Shown here in pieces: positions 8,216-18,009 of a stretch of 64,000 nt of DNA. The DNA lies in the NCBI GenBank assembly GCA_038227045.1, contig JBBRQD010000015.1, positions 13,762-77,761 on the forward strand, given 5' to 3'. The notes beneath the pieces were generated by a model, which ran no database searches, was not told the origin of the DNA, and saw only the letters and a list, made by a program, of their open reading frames with translations. Within the stretch, counting starts at the first letter, position 1; each line of letters starts with the position of its first letter. A program made the translations under genes and the position numbers. The stretch is from JANXLS01 sp038227045. GTDB lineage: Bacteria; Planctomycetota; SZUA-567; H5-PLA8.

Positions 8216-9550
8216 TCAATTCTTCTTCGCTTCTTTCTTCTTGTAAACAAACGACAAGCGTTCCTTGCCTTCCACGCGCCCAATGATCCCCGAAGTATAC
8301 TCGACATAGCCCTCGTATTCGTCGTTGACATTTCGAAAGCGTTTAAAAATGAGCGGTTTGAATTCGCCGTCGGGCAGAAGTTCGTAGTGCTTCGAACCGA
8401 ACACCACGTAGCCTTCAACATCGAAGTGGGTTCTATCTTTGAAGACCTCCGAAACGCGCCCGGAACAGGTCGTCTGTTTCACGCTTTCCGGAAGGTACTC
8501 TTCGGTCATCTGGCCAACAAAATGGGGCGCGCCGAGCGTCACTTCCTCGCCATCGGACGTGAGCGCAAAAGTGGCTTTGATTTTGCCGCCCCATTTCAGT
8601 TGCGTCTTGATGGTCGCGGTCACCGTGAAGCTCGTCTTTTCGCCCTTTTTTAGATAAACCGTTTCGCCGCCGCGTTCGAACAGGCCAAAGACCATGTCGT
8701 AAATACCCGCGGGTGCTTTGACGGAGCGGTGCGTTTCGTCACAGGCGAACGAGCCTTCGGGGCCGAAGAAAACGAGCGTGTGGATCTTCAAATTCTCGGA
8801 ACGCTGCGGCGGTTCGTATTTTTCGAACGGATCGATGACTCCCGTGACAAGGTCTTTCGCGGCCGGGCGGATTTCGACCGTCGCGCCGGACGTGTGCACG
8901 ATCACTTCGAAAAGCCCGTCGCCAATCTGAACGTGCTTGCCCAGAAAACACGCCGGTTGTCCTTCGACGAGCAGCGCGTCGTGTCCGGTGTCGTTGTATT
9001 TTCCATTGCCGTCATCGTCGAGTAGCGTGACGATTTTCCCGTTGAATTCGAAGGTCCGCGCGGCCGAGCGGACGATCGCGTATTTTTCGCCCTCGACTAC
9101 GGACTTCAATCGAAAGGCGTACTTTGCGCTTGAACCGTCGTCGTAGAAAAGCTCGCACCCGTAGGGGTCGCTCCAGCCGTCCGGATTGATACGGTGGGTT
9201 TCGTCGGGACCAGGTTTGCCGTCGTTGTCGAAATCGATCCAGACAAAATCCTTTGCGAACTTCGCCATGATTGGCGGGCGTGGCTTGCCGTTCTTGTCCA
9301 TCCCGCCGTGAGGCAATCCCGTATCCACCGCCGCGCCGTTCGCCGGAAATGTAATCACGTGCTGCAACGTGCGGTCGAAGACGCCCGGCGAGAGAATCTG
9401 CCGAATGCCCGTTAGCGGAACGAATTTTGTTTCGAACTTTTTCCAATCGGTCTCGGCGGCCGGAACGGCGCAAAGGGCCTGGCCCGGCCAAAACGCCAGG
9501 GTCGCGAGCAGAAATTGCATTGCGCAGATGCGCGTCAGGTATTTCAGCAT
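8216..9550 (-). CDS. Secreted protein of unknown function with Asp-rich EF-hand-like loops
   Basis: 444 residues with an N-terminal signal peptide ending near ALCA (about residue 28). I do not recognise a family. Two Asp-rich loops (DFDNDGKPGPDE and DDDGNGKYNDTGHD) resemble the calcium-binding loops of EF-hand or dockerin-like sites. The rest alternates short beta-rich stretches, and the C-terminus is Lys-rich (FVYKKKEAKKN). Probably periplasmic or extracellular. It starts a minus-strand group with DUF4404 and the aldo/keto reductase and is divergent from the membrane protein at 9789. Confidence 0.7.
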   Translation of the reverse strand: MLKYLTRICAMQFLLATLAFWPGQALCAVPAAETDWKKFETKFVPLTGIRQILSPGVFDRTLQHVITFPANGAAVDTGLPHGGMDKNGKPRPPIMAKFAKDFVWIDFDNDGKPGPDETHRINPDGWSDPYGCELFYDDGSSAKYAFRLKSVVEGEKYAIVRSAARTFEFNGKIVTLLDDDGNGKYNDTGHDALLVEGQPACFLGKHVQIGDGLFEVIVHTSGATVEIRPAAKDLVTGVIDPFEKYEPPQRSENLKIHTLVFFGPEGSFACDETHRSVKAPAGIYDMVFGLFERGGETVYLKKGEKTSFTVTATIKTQLKWGGKIKATFALTSDGEEVTLGAPHFVGQMTEEYLPESVKQTTCSGRVSEVFKDRTHFDVEGYVVFGSKHYELLPDGEFKPLIFKRFRNVNDEYEGYVEYTSGIIGRVEGKERLSFVYKKKEAKKN

Positions 9551-9788
9551 GGTGGAGATAGCCTTATTAAAGAGCGCCTTGCAAATAAGCTTACAACTAT
9601 ATTAGACGTAAAAGAGCGCCGACTAAAGGCAATAAAACGAGCGATTGATTTCGATGGCGGCGGAATGCGGCTTTTCGTGCAGGAAATTTCGGCCGTTGTC
9701 GTCAATTCAAGAATATAGAATGGCATCTGTACAAACAAAAGAATCGGTTAAAGTTGTGGCCATCACTTTAAGGAAGGAGTACGCACAC

Positions 9789-10319
9789 ATGGCCGATACT
9801 ACCATGAAACTGGATGCCAGACCGAGCAGCGGATTCGGACGCAACCAACAGCTTTCCGTTGCGTCGATCCTGGCTCTCTTGAGCGGAACGATGGCCATCG
9901 CCATGGGTTATTTTCCGCTCACCAACACGTACAGTCTCCTGCTCGGCGGATTGGCCGTACTGCTGTCCGCCCGCGCTACACTTTACGCGTGGACGGGCAC
10001 GGTATACGCGCGGACATTTCCTCCGATTGCGCTGTGTTTATCGATACTGGCAATGACCTTCTGCTTCGCGTGGCCATGGTATTGCGCGGGGGTATTGGAT
10101 AACTATTTGTCGGGCAGTTCACCGAAGACCGAAATGCCCTCAACAGTGGCGGACACTACGCCGGCGGTCAGCATCCCGGTTGCCCCGGCGGATGCCGTTT
10201 CCGAAAAACAACGCCGGGACGATTTGGAAACATATCGCCAAATGAAGGAACAGGCGGAGAAGGAAAAGGCACTGAAGAACAAAATCGAGACGGTCAAGCC
10301 GCCGCGGCCGCCGGAGTAA
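9789..10319 (+). CDS. Membrane protein with three TM segments and a charged C-terminal tail
   Basis: 176 residues. Three hydrophobic segments (about residues 23-42, 45-65 and 80-103), then a Ser/Thr/Pro linker and a Lys/Glu-rich helical tail (KQRRDDLETYRQMKEQAEKEK) likely forming a coiled coil, ending in Pro-rich sequence. The ATG at 9789 follows AAGGAGT with good spacing; the frame is open further upstream but lacks a ribosome site. No family recognised. It converges on the gene at 10329. Confidence 0.65.
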   Translation: MADTTMKLDARPSSGFGRNQQLSVASILALLSGTMAIAMGYFPLTNTYSLLLGGLAVLLSARATLYAWTGTVYARTFPPIALCLSILAMTFCFAWPWYCAGVLDNYLSGSSPKTEMPSTVADTTPAVSIPVAPADAVSEKQRRDDLETYRQMKEQAEKEKALKNKIETVKPPRPPE

Positions 10320-10328
10320 CGCGCGGGT

Positions 10329-10793
10329 TTAATTCGAAAACCCTTTGCGGTTGAAACCGCGGCGTTGAAAACCGCGTGGCTTGTAGACGGGATCGGGACC
10401 GCTGTTTTGCGTGGCGGTCAAGGGCGAGGAATCCGGTAACGGCGCTGGCGGTTTCGGTTTTGCGGTCGGTTTGGCAAGTTTCACCGGTTTCGTGGGTTTT
10501 TCTTCGGCCTCTTTGGGATCCTGTTCTTCCTGAACGACCGGTTTGGGTGAAGCGTCAGGTTGGGGTGGTTGAAGTAACTCTTCCGTGTTGACCGGCGTAG
10601 TCGATTTGGAATCCGGGTTATTTTGGTCGGCCGCCATGGAGCGGGCGTCCATTTCAGCCGCTTCCGCTTCCGCCGCGCGGGTAAACTCCAGTCGCGACAT
10701 GAACAGATACGTTGTGGCCGACAGCACTCCCACGGTGATCAGCACATCCAGGAGCTTAACGGTGCCGGATGTCTGGGACGAATGAAGGGCCAT
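10329..10793 (-). CDS. Single-TM, proline-rich protein of unknown function
   Basis: 154 residues with one membrane segment near the N-terminus (LLDVLITVGVLSATTYLFM), then a long Pro/Lys/Glu-rich stretch and a short C-terminal repeat (RGFQRRGFNRKGF). The architecture resembles TonB-like or envelope-spanning tethers, but no TonB C-terminal domain is present. Divergent from the secreted protein at 10968. Function unknown; low-complexity composition makes the frame assignment less certain than average. Confidence 0.55.
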   Translation of the reverse strand: MALHSSQTSGTVKLLDVLITVGVLSATTYLFMSRLEFTRAAEAEAAEMDARSMAADQNNPDSKSTTPVNTEELLQPPQPDASPKPVVQEEQDPKEAEEKPTKPVKLAKPTAKPKPPAPLPDSSPLTATQNSGPDPVYKPRGFQRRGFNRKGFSN

Positions 10794-10967
10794 CGGAAAA
10801 TCCTCGCAGTTTTGGAAAATGTGATAGAGTTTGATAATACGGTAGTGCGGTGAATGTCAATCTCTAATTGAACAGGAATAAAAAAAGTCAATGATCAATT
10901 GACAAAAATCGAATAACTCGCGACAAATACGCGTCATTCGTGCAAGTAATGGGGTATTGAAAACGAC

Positions 10968-12269
10968 ATGAAAAACTTGGTTATGTTCCTGGCCGCCGCG
11001 TCGGTTACCGCAACTGTTCTTTGCGCCGGCGAACCCACGCCTCCTCCCGATAAGCCAGAAAAGCCCGCTGTCGTTCTGCCCATGACGTGGCGGCCTTTAA
11101 AAGAGTTGCAGGACGTGCTGTTCTATGAGAGTTTCGAACATCCGACGTCCGCCGCCGAGCACGGGAAAGTCGCCGCGGAAGATCCGGTGCCCCCCGGCGG
11201 ACACGCTTGGAAATGCGAAACCAATACCGGCGAATCCTTCATGTTTCTGCATGTTTCGAACACGCCCTTGAGAATTCCGCAGGGTATGAATCCTTCCCAG
11301 ATTTATATCCAGGCATCGGTCTATTCCGACGAGCCGGGTACGGTCACGATCCAATGCGTGCACCAAAAAGGCGACTATTCCCGCGATGTGTCGGTTCCGA
11401 AAGTCAAGGGATGGGGCACCGTTATGGTTAAATTGTCGGAATTGCGCAACAAAACCGCGCTTCCGGAAATCGATCAGGTGTTGAAGGATATTGTATTCCA
11501 CGTCAAACCGCACAAGGGCAAGAAAGAAATTCCAAAAGCGTGGATTGATGACATTCTGGTGACGTATAACACCAGCCCGGTCGATATCCTGTCGCACGTC
11601 TTACAGGCGGAAAAACGCCGCCTCGACATGGAAAAACAGTTCGTCCGCGACGGCTTCACCTACACGATGGCGGTCAACGAACTTCTCAAGGCCGCCGTGA
11701 AGCCGTTCAAAGCCCACATCAAACCGAAGCATGTGCTCGTCTATGGCCCTTCTCCTGATCAGACACAAGTGTGGATCAAGCAGCTTGTGGCTACCGCGAC
11801 GAAAATGAAGGAAACAACGTTTGTTTTCGAAGCCGCCGAAGAACCCTCGGCCAGCGCCAGCACCATTGGAGGGCTGGCGGACATGCGCACGCTGCTGCCT
11901 TACAATCTGCAGAAAGAACCCGAGTTCGTACTTTTGATTGCCGGTCCCGAAGATGCGATGGGCCCTGGGCGGCCGTCTGAAATTCTGCGCGTCGCCTGCG
12001 AACGCTCGGTCGATGCCGGCACTGTGCCCATCGTATGCGTCCCTGGCCCCGCGAAAACTGACGACAAGGACAAACTGGGTATTTTCGCCGAGAACATAAG
12101 GGGGCAGTGCGCTCAATTGGGCGTACCGCTGGTCGACGGGGGCTTCGCGGTCAAAAACGCCAAGGGTGAATTCGACGCAACGAAGACCGGACCCCAAGCG
12201 TTCGAAAAAACCGTGCAACTGGTGATGACAGCGATCAAGCACGCGCACGACAGCATGAAAGAGCAGTAA
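10968..12269 (+). CDS. Secreted protein of unknown function, beta-sandwich plus alpha/beta domain
   Basis: 433 residues with signal peptide MKNLVMFLAAASVTATVLCAG. Residues of about 50-205 look like a carbohydrate-binding-type beta sandwich (FYESFEHPTSAA ... KAWIDDILVTYN, typical of a CBM-like jelly roll ending). After a helical linker, the C-terminal half has an alpha/beta pattern (HVLVYGPSPDQTQVW, FVLLIAGPEDAMG, VPIVCVPGP) reminiscent of SGNH/GDSL folds, without a clear catalytic triad. The YHS-domain protein gene follows 46 bases later, so the two may share an operon. Confidence 0.65.
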   Translation: MKNLVMFLAAASVTATVLCAGEPTPPPDKPEKPAVVLPMTWRPLKELQDVLFYESFEHPTSAAEHGKVAAEDPVPPGGHAWKCETNTGESFMFLHVSNTPLRIPQGMNPSQIYIQASVYSDEPGTVTIQCVHQKGDYSRDVSVPKVKGWGTVMVKLSELRNKTALPEIDQVLKDIVFHVKPHKGKKEIPKAWIDDILVTYNTSPVDILSHVLQAEKRRLDMEKQFVRDGFTYTMAVNELLKAAVKPFKAHIKPKHVLVYGPSPDQTQVWIKQLVATATKMKETTFVFEAAEEPSASASTIGGLADMRTLLPYNLQKEPEFVLLIAGPEDAMGPGRPSEILRVACERSVDAGTVPIVCVPGPAKTDDKDKLGIFAENIRGQCAQLGVPLVDGGFAVKNAKGEFDATKTGPQAFEKTVQLVMTAIKHAHDSMKEQ

Positions 12270-12315
12270 GATTGACACCGGTGTTTTGGACAGACCGATT
12301 TCACAGGAACTTGCC

Positions 12316-13062
12316 ATGAAGATTTCCAATCGTTTTTCGATTCTCGCAACGGTGTGCTGCATGTGCGCTGCGACCTCTATTTTCGGTGTGGAATCCAAGC
12401 CGGATGCCGGCCAGGTGGAAGCGGACAAAAAAGCGCTCGCGCCGATTTTTCAATATGTTGGCGGATGGCGCGGTGCTGGGTTGCCCAAAGAAGGCCCGGC
12501 GAAAGACGGCTGGACCGAAGAATCCGAATGGCAGTTCGATCTCAAGGGCGGGCACGCCGCGCTGGTCTTCAATTCCGATAAAGGAAAATACTACAAGTCC
12601 GGGCGCATCGATCCGGGCGAAAAGAAAGGCACGTTTAAATTCACCGGCATTTCGGCGGACGGCAAGATTAAGGAGGAGCTAGTCGGCGAGATCGACAAAA
12701 ACGGCGATCTGGCTTTCGATAACGCCGCCGCCGCCGAAGGCCGTCCGTCGCGGATGCTTTACAGCGTCGTGGCAAAGGGCAACCGCCTGCTGATCGACTT
12801 GCAGAAAAAGTCACCCGGCGGACGTTATTCGACATTCTGCGAAGTGAGCTACACGCGCAAAGGAAGCGGCTTCGGGCAGCAGGCCAACGCCCACGAATGT
12901 ATTATCACCGGCGGCGCTGGAAAAATGGAAGTCAGCTACAAAGGCCAGACGTATTGGGTGTGTTGCGGCGGATGCAGAGACGCCTTTAACGAAAACCCCG
13001 AAAAGGAAATCGCCGCGTACAAGAAGCGCAAAGAAGAAGAGAAATTGAAGGATAAGAACTGA
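12316..13062 (+). CDS. Exported protein with a C-terminal YHS/TRASH-like cysteine domain
   Basis: 248 residues. Signal peptide MKISNRFSILATVCCMCAAT; a beta-rich middle (about 40-175) of unknown type; then a metal-binding-like YHS domain at about 190-235 (CIITGG ... YKGQTYWVCCGGC ... FNENPEKEIAAY), with Cys spacing typical of YHS/TRASH modules that bind copper or other heavy metals. A Lys/Glu-rich tail ends the protein. The ATG at 12316 follows AGGAA; a start 10 codons upstream would precede the signal peptide. Metal specificity unknown. Confidence 0.7.
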   Translation: MKISNRFSILATVCCMCAATSIFGVESKPDAGQVEADKKALAPIFQYVGGWRGAGLPKEGPAKDGWTEESEWQFDLKGGHAALVFNSDKGKYYKSGRIDPGEKKGTFKFTGISADGKIKEELVGEIDKNGDLAFDNAAAAEGRPSRMLYSVVAKGNRLLIDLQKKSPGGRYSTFCEVSYTRKGSGFGQQANAHECIITGGAGKMEVSYKGQTYWVCCGGCRDAFNENPEKEIAAYKKRKEEEKLKDKN

Positions 13063-13081
13063 TAAAACCTTCAACCAAACA

Positions 13082-14989
13082 TTACTTCCGAACCAACGAC
13101 AACGCGGTACTTTTCGTCGTGGTTTTGAAGTTCACCACAGCCAGTTTCGGCAAGCCATCCTTCAACCCGCTTCCATAATAAAGCGACCGGCCCAGCGGCG
13201 TCAGGATCTTGACGGAGATCGGCATCGTCAACCGCGTGGCGCCCGCCGGAAGCACGGGACTCGCGGCATAAAGGTCGCAGTTCTTGCGCAGATAAGTAAA
13301 CGCGTATGTTCCGTCTGCTGTCCCCGGCGTCTTCTTTAATCGAAGCGTAAACTTTTCATCCTTCAAATTAATCCGGCCGTTCGAGCCCAGAAGCAAGGCA
13401 TCCACGGCATTCGCCGTATCGACGGTATTCACGCCCACTCCGTTGACTGTGATTGAAACGTGTCCCCCCGCCAGGCTCGCGGGCGTGACGCCCAATGGCA
13501 GCAGCACTTCGCCAGTCAGCGTGATCCGATCTTTGTTGCCGGGCGGATTTTTGGGTGGCGTTTCGGTATCGACTTTCATCGCCAGCGTCCGCAGCACCAG
13601 CACATCGTTAAGGTCGTCGCCGCCCGTGCCGACGATGATAATTTGACTGCTCGTTCCCGTTGCATTCAGGTCGTCAGTGACGGTCAAAGTCGCCGTAAAC
13701 GTTCCATTTCCGGTATACGTGTGGCTGGTGGTGACAACGCTCAAATCGCTGGGAAATGTAAAAGTCACGCCGTCGCCGAAATCGAGGAACCGTTTCGACA
13801 GTGTGCCGTCGGTGTCAAACGATGCGCCGATGTCGAACAGGACGTCCAGCGGGCTGGGGCCTTGAGTGGGCGAGGCGCTCAACACCGCGACCGGTGGAGT
13901 GTTCGCGTAGGTAAATCCGCCCACTAGCCGAACGGGCTGCCCCGGAATAATTCCAGTGCCGGTCATCGTGATATCCACGGTCCCCAACGCGTGTGGCGGC
14001 GGATTGCAGACGATCTGCGTGCCCGATTTTATCACGATGTTCAACGCTTGGATTCCATCGAAGAAGACAACCGCATCGGATGGGATATTCGCGCCGAAGA
14101 TGTTCACATTAATTGCGCCCGTCGGGGGGCCGTGGTTGGGCGACACCGACGTGAGCGCGGGGCGCAGCACTTTAAAGACGATCAATTGCCTGCCGTCGAG
14201 TAGGTAAATATCGCCAGTGTCTACGTCATACGCAATGCCCGACGCCTGTCCCGTGTAGCCCGGAATGGCCGGGTTGTTGTCCAAAATAATTTCGCTGAAT
14301 TTCGTGCCGTCGCGAAAATAGGAACTGATGCGAGTCGGCAGCGCATTGTTTTGGAGGTCGGTCACCGGCTGCTCGACCAGCAGGTGCGTGCCGTTTTCCG
14401 CGTCGAAATCGATCGCCAGTCTGCCCGTGGATTTCAAGGGAATCGCTGTGGTCTTGAGGGTGACTGACGGGTTCGTGCGCGTGATTTCGTAAATAGTTGT
14501 ATCGGACGTGCGATACGCAAGCGTGGAATCGTCGAGAACGGAAATGTCCGCATTCAAAAGAGGGTCGATATTCAGCGGAATCGAATAGCTCTCGAGCGTC
14601 GATTGGCCGTTGCCCGCCACTTGAGGCGTATCGACCCGCGGGCCGAAAAGCGTGCCGTCGAGATTGATCAGACTCGAATTAATCGAAGTAAAGCCGTTAA
14701 TGAGGCCGACGGAACGGTCGGCGCGATAGAAGCGCTGCGCATTCGGATCGAAAACCGCGCGGCTAGTTGGATCGGTGGGAATGGCCAGATACTTCTGGTT
14801 GCTGGGCAGAATCACAAAAATAAGGTCGCAACTCGTGGACGCAGGGACGGTGGCGGCCAGCGGCACAACGCTGACGTCGTAATTGCGATCCTGAAAGGCA
14901 ACCGTCGCGGCGTGCGAGCAAAAGGAAGTCGTCAACGCAAAGGCCACCAGCACGACATTGCGCAGGCTCGATTTTGAATGGAAGATCAT
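13082..14989 (-). CDS. Secreted IPT/TIG- and PKD-domain protein
   Basis: 635 residues. Signal peptide (about 1-28), an N-terminal beta-propeller-like or LpqB-like region (28-280), an IPT/TIG domain (LTSVSPNHGPPTGAINVNIFG, about 283-365), a PKD domain (PPVAVLSASPTQGPSPLDV ... FLDFGDG ... TVTDD, about 370-455), and a C-terminal beta module (DRITLTGEVLLP ... SLAGGHVSITVNG). Related text occurs in the secreted protein at 26655, and a weaker version in the one at 30127. Probably cell-surface or matrix. A YHS-protein gene converges on it 19 bases away. Confidence 0.8.
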   Translation of the reverse strand: MIFHSKSSLRNVVLVAFALTTSFCSHAATVAFQDRNYDVSVVPLAATVPASTSCDLIFVILPSNQKYLAIPTDPTSRAVFDPNAQRFYRADRSVGLINGFTSINSSLINLDGTLFGPRVDTPQVAGNGQSTLESYSIPLNIDPLLNADISVLDDSTLAYRTSDTTIYEITRTNPSVTLKTTAIPLKSTGRLAIDFDAENGTHLLVEQPVTDLQNNALPTRISSYFRDGTKFSEIILDNNPAIPGYTGQASGIAYDVDTGDIYLLDGRQLIVFKVLRPALTSVSPNHGPPTGAINVNIFGANIPSDAVVFFDGIQALNIVIKSGTQIVCNPPPHALGTVDITMTGTGIIPGQPVRLVGGFTYANTPPVAVLSASPTQGPSPLDVLFDIGASFDTDGTLSKRFLDFGDGVTFTFPSDLSVVTTSHTYTGNGTFTATLTVTDDLNATGTSSQIIIVGTGGDDLNDVLVLRTLAMKVDTETPPKNPPGNKDRITLTGEVLLPLGVTPASLAGGHVSITVNGVGVNTVDTANAVDALLLGSNGRINLKDEKFTLRLKKTPGTADGTYAFTYLRKNCDLYAASPVLPAGATRLTMPISVKILTPLGRSLYYGSGLKDGLPKLAVVNFKTTTKSTALSLVRK

Positions 14990-15227
14990 GTTGCAATACG
15001 TGTCCAGGATTTTAAAAAACCTTCGAATCGTTCTCGCGTTTAACCGCCTCTGTTCAAAGGCTACACGTGAGTGCGATTTATGTCACTCTTGGATTATAGC
15101 AATTGAACGATAAAAAATCAGAATCTTCAGTCATTCGCACAAATCCCCGGCAATCGCCCTTCATCGCCTGTGCCCAATTGCCGATACTAAAGTCTGCCTG
15201 CGGCTGCATCCGCATAGAGGAGGCGAC

Positions 15228-16535
15228 ATGGATTTTTTAGCCCTGAAATATTTCCGATCATCGTTGTTCGCCGCCCTGGCTTCATTGCTGTTTCTGCCGG
15301 CGTGCAAAGACCGCGACTCGCACAACGAGCCGTTTCCTCCTTCCACCGACCCGATTGTCGTGACCGCGCCGTCGTCCGTCATGCCGATGCCTGTAATTGA
15401 ACCCTCCTCGCCCTTGCCAGTGGCCTCAAACGTTCCGACGATTCGAGTCGCTGTCTTGAAAGACGCGCCATCCTTACGGCTGGCTGTGCCGCCCTCTGGC
15501 GCGCGAATTGTTTTGAATGGACAACCCTGGCGCAAGCTCGTCGCGGGATCGGTGGTGAACGTGACTGCCGCAGGAAGCGCGATTCTTTTGGAAGGCCAGC
15601 CCACAGGCGCGACCAGCGTGCGTTTCGAAAGTACCGTGCCCGATGAAGCCTTGAAACTCAACGACCGCGATGCCGCGGGCAGCGTGACCGTCTCGCGGCC
15701 CGCCAGCCGCGCCGGGTTGCTCGCCGTGGCGCAATTGGGTCTCGAAGAATACCTCGCGGGCGTGCTGGCCGGCGAAGTGCCCTATGATCGCTGGCATCCC
15801 GAAGCACTGAAAGCGCAAGCCGTCGTCAGCCGGACATTCGCGCTCTTCGAGATGCGCGGCCATGTGGCCGAGCCCTACGACGTGGAATGCACGGTCATGA
15901 GTCAAGTGTTTCGAAGCGGCTTCAAGAACGTTCCCGCGCTGATGACAGCGGTTCAATCCACGCGCGGACAGGCGCTGACCAGCGGCGGAGCGATATTCTC
16001 CGCTTATTTTCATTCCACCTGCGGCGGTCACACTGAAGCCGCGGCGGGAGTCTTCCCGGAATTTGCCGGCGTCAAACCGCTCTGCGGCGTGTCATGTCCC
16101 TATTGCGGTCAAAGCCCCAGCTATCGCTGGAGGGCGCTGTTCACCAAAGAACAAATAGCGGCGAAACTTCGCACGCAGATTACGAATCTCGGCACCATCG
16201 AGTCCATTTCGTTTACCGACGCCCGGGGCGTTCCAATCAGCGGCTCGGCGAGCGACATGCGCCGCGTTCAGACGGTGAGCATCAAGCATTCGAACGGAGT
16301 TTCGCAGATGCAAGGCAACGCCTTTCGCCTGGCGGTCGGCCCCAAGGAACTGAAATCGCTACTGTTCGGCCAAATCGTGGATCGGGGCGATGCTATCGAA
16401 ATCACCGGCGGTGGATTCGGACATGGCGTGGGACTTTGCCAATACGGCATGGAAGGCATGGCGGCCGCGGGGCAACCGTACTTGAATATTCTGGGCTTCT
16501 ATTATCCAAGCGCCGCCTTGACGCGAATTTACTAA
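15228..16535 (+). CDS. SpoIID/LytB-domain lipoprotein (amidase-enhancer/lytic transglycosylase-like)
   Basis: 435 residues. N-terminal lipoprotein signal with lipobox LPAC (Cys about residue 26), a Pro/Ser-rich linker, then the SpoIID/LytB domain: LGLEEYLAGVLAGEVP, FHSTCGGHTEAAAGVF (the conserved STCGG block) and GGGFGHGVGLCQYGMEGMA near the C-terminus. Family members act on denuded peptidoglycan (SpoIID is a lytic transglycosylase). In a non-sporulating diderm the likely role is peptidoglycan remodelling. GAGGAGG lies 5 bases before the ATG. A strong hairpin terminator follows at 16575. Confidence 0.9.
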   Translation: MDFLALKYFRSSLFAALASLLFLPACKDRDSHNEPFPPSTDPIVVTAPSSVMPMPVIEPSSPLPVASNVPTIRVAVLKDAPSLRLAVPPSGARIVLNGQPWRKLVAGSVVNVTAAGSAILLEGQPTGATSVRFESTVPDEALKLNDRDAAGSVTVSRPASRAGLLAVAQLGLEEYLAGVLAGEVPYDRWHPEALKAQAVVSRTFALFEMRGHVAEPYDVECTVMSQVFRSGFKNVPALMTAVQSTRGQALTSGGAIFSAYFHSTCGGHTEAAAGVFPEFAGVKPLCGVSCPYCGQSPSYRWRALFTKEQIAAKLRTQITNLGTIESISFTDARGVPISGSASDMRRVQTVSIKHSNGVSQMQGNAFRLAVGPKELKSLLFGQIVDRGDAIEITGGGFGHGVGLCQYGMEGMAAAGQPYLNILGFYYPSAALTRIY

Positions 16536-16574
16536 ACAAAAGAGCGGCTCTGGCGACGGAACGCTTAAAAAACA

Positions 16575-16610
16575 AAAACGGCCACTGAGCAATCGCTGAG
16601 TGGCCGTTTT
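16575..16610. terminator. Intrinsic terminator between convergent genes
   Basis: Perfect 12-base arms (AAAACGGCCACT at 16575-16586, AGTGGCCGTTTT at 16599-16610) with a 12-base loop that can pair partly with itself. A-run on one side and T-run on the other suit termination in both directions, between spoIID-like (+) and the small lipoprotein gene (-). Confidence 0.85.
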
Positions 16611-16649
16611 GAGTGAGTGAGTCGTACACGACTCGGGGGATTAATTTTT

Positions 16650-16883
16650 TCACCCCGTTTTGCAAACTGTTGTCGTATTGACCGGATACCCGCCAAATGG
16701 CGGACTGCTTCGCGCCGATGTGTTGACCGCTTCGTTTTCGTACGAACGATAGGAAGAGCGTGAATCCGTGTACGAACCGGAACTTGAACTGTACCCGTTG
16801 TCGTAACCGTATGACGAATTCGATTCGCCGCAACCAGCCAACAAAAGAATGCACGGCAACGCGAGTAAAATCAACTTTCTCAT
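16650..16883 (-). CDS. Small Ser/Tyr-rich lipoprotein
   Basis: 77 residues. Signal peptide MRKLILLALPCILLLAGC with lipobox LAGC (Cys about residue 18), then a mature part dominated by Ser, Tyr, Gly and Asn (SYGYDNGYSSSSGS) with no recognisable fold. Preceded by GAGGGG at a suitable distance. Function unknown; probably outer-membrane or periplasmic. It shares the terminator at 16575 with the convergent SpoIID-like gene. Confidence 0.65.
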   Translation of the reverse strand: MRKLILLALPCILLLAGCGESNSSYGYDNGYSSSSGSYTDSRSSYRSYENEAVNTSARSSPPFGGYPVNTTTVCKTG

Positions 16884-17058
16884 TATTCAGCCCCTCGGAT
16901 TTTTAATATTTTACACTACCGGCAATCCGTTGTCAAAATAGCATTTGCGGAATGCACGTTATTTTATGTGTCAGGGGTTGGACGGCCAACGCGCGACAAT
17001 CTTCAAAAAGGAGTTAAATTATCTTATACAAACAGCATTGTTGCTTAGGATTCGGAGG

Positions 17059-17805
17059 TTATTCCTTGATCGCCGCCATGATTTCGTCGGTCATCTTCAG
17101 CGACGAATGAACGGAGTTGACGTCGTCGTGATCGTCGAGTCGCTCCATCAGTGTCAGCACTTTTTTGGCGGTTTCGACATCGGCGTCCGTTTCGTTGTCG
17201 GCCAGGAATTTCAATTCGGCCATTTCGGTCGTTACTTTTTCCGCGTCGAGCGCCTTGCGGACGGCGTCGAAATTCTCCGGCGGTGTCATGATTTCGTAAA
17301 CGTCGTCCTGCGTCGTCATATCGTCCGCGCCGGCTGCCAGAACGATGTCCATAAGTTTGTCTTCGGCAATCTTGCCCGTCTTCACCGCGATCACGCCGCG
17401 CCGTTTGAACATCCACATCACCGCGCCGCTGGCGCCGATCTTGCCGCCGCCCTGTTCGAAGATCTTCGAAATCTCGGGGCGCGTGCGGTTGATGTTGTCG
17501 GTCAGCGTTTCGACGATAAGCGCCACGCCGCCCGGGCCGTAGCCTTCGTACGTGAGTTCGGTCATCTTCTGGCCGTCGAGCAATCCGGCGCCCTTCTTGA
17601 CGGCATGTTCGATATTGTCTTTTGGCATCGACGCGGCGCGCGCCAGTTCGATGGCGTGGCGCAACCCGAAATTCGAATCGGGGTCCGGTCCTTTGCGGGC
17701 GGCAATCATGATGTTCTTGGAAAGCTTCGCGAACTGCGTAGCCCGTTTCGCGTCCTGCTTTCCTTTGCGGACGGCGATATTCGCGGAATGGGAATGGCCT
17801 GCCAT
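17059..17805 (-). CDS. yebC: YebC/PmpR family protein
   Basis: 248 residues, the standard family length. N-terminal signature MAGHSHSANIAVRKGKQDAKR followed by FAKLSKNIMIAARKG and the middle block YEGYGPGGVALIVETLTDNINRT, both diagnostic for YebC. Members bind DNA as regulators or, as recently recognised, help ribosomes translate polyproline stretches; which applies here cannot be told from sequence. AAGGAG precedes the ATG. Not next to ruvC, its frequent partner. Long-range inverted repeats lie just upstream. Confidence 0.93.
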   Translation of the reverse strand: MAGHSHSANIAVRKGKQDAKRATQFAKLSKNIMIAARKGPDPDSNFGLRHAIELARAASMPKDNIEHAVKKGAGLLDGQKMTELTYEGYGPGGVALIVETLTDNINRTRPEISKIFEQGGGKIGASGAVMWMFKRRGVIAVKTGKIAEDKLMDIVLAAGADDMTTQDDVYEIMTPPENFDAVRKALDAEKVTTEMAELKFLADNETDADVETAKKVLTLMERLDDHDDVNSVHSSLKMTDEIMAAIKE

Positions 17806-17837
17806 GACGACTCCTTGGAACAGCGAAGCAACAGCTA

Positions 17838-17997
17838 TTTAACCGCGAATTTCGCGAATTTACGCGAATCGACGCGAATAAATTTTAAAGTATGAAAGGA
17901 CCGATTTCAACACGCACGCAAAAGAACTCGCTGTCCGTGATCGCCCTGAACTCCGCGCTGAAAACCCTAAAAATCTTCGCGCAAATTCGCGGTTAAA
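17838..17997. repeat. Long-range inverted repeat with AACCGCGAATTT arms
   Basis: TTTAACCGCGAATTT at 17838-17852 is repeated as its reverse complement at 17983-17997. The match extends inward (TCGCGAA against TTCGCGC) with one indel. The interior carries repeated ACGCGAAT words. It occupies most of the 204-base gap between yebC and the isomerase gene. Similar wording (GATGAACGC, AACGCAAATTACCGCGG) appears in the hairpin at 33693-33837, suggesting one element type. Confidence 0.6.
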
Positions 17998-18009
17998 AAA
18001 TCCTCGCCG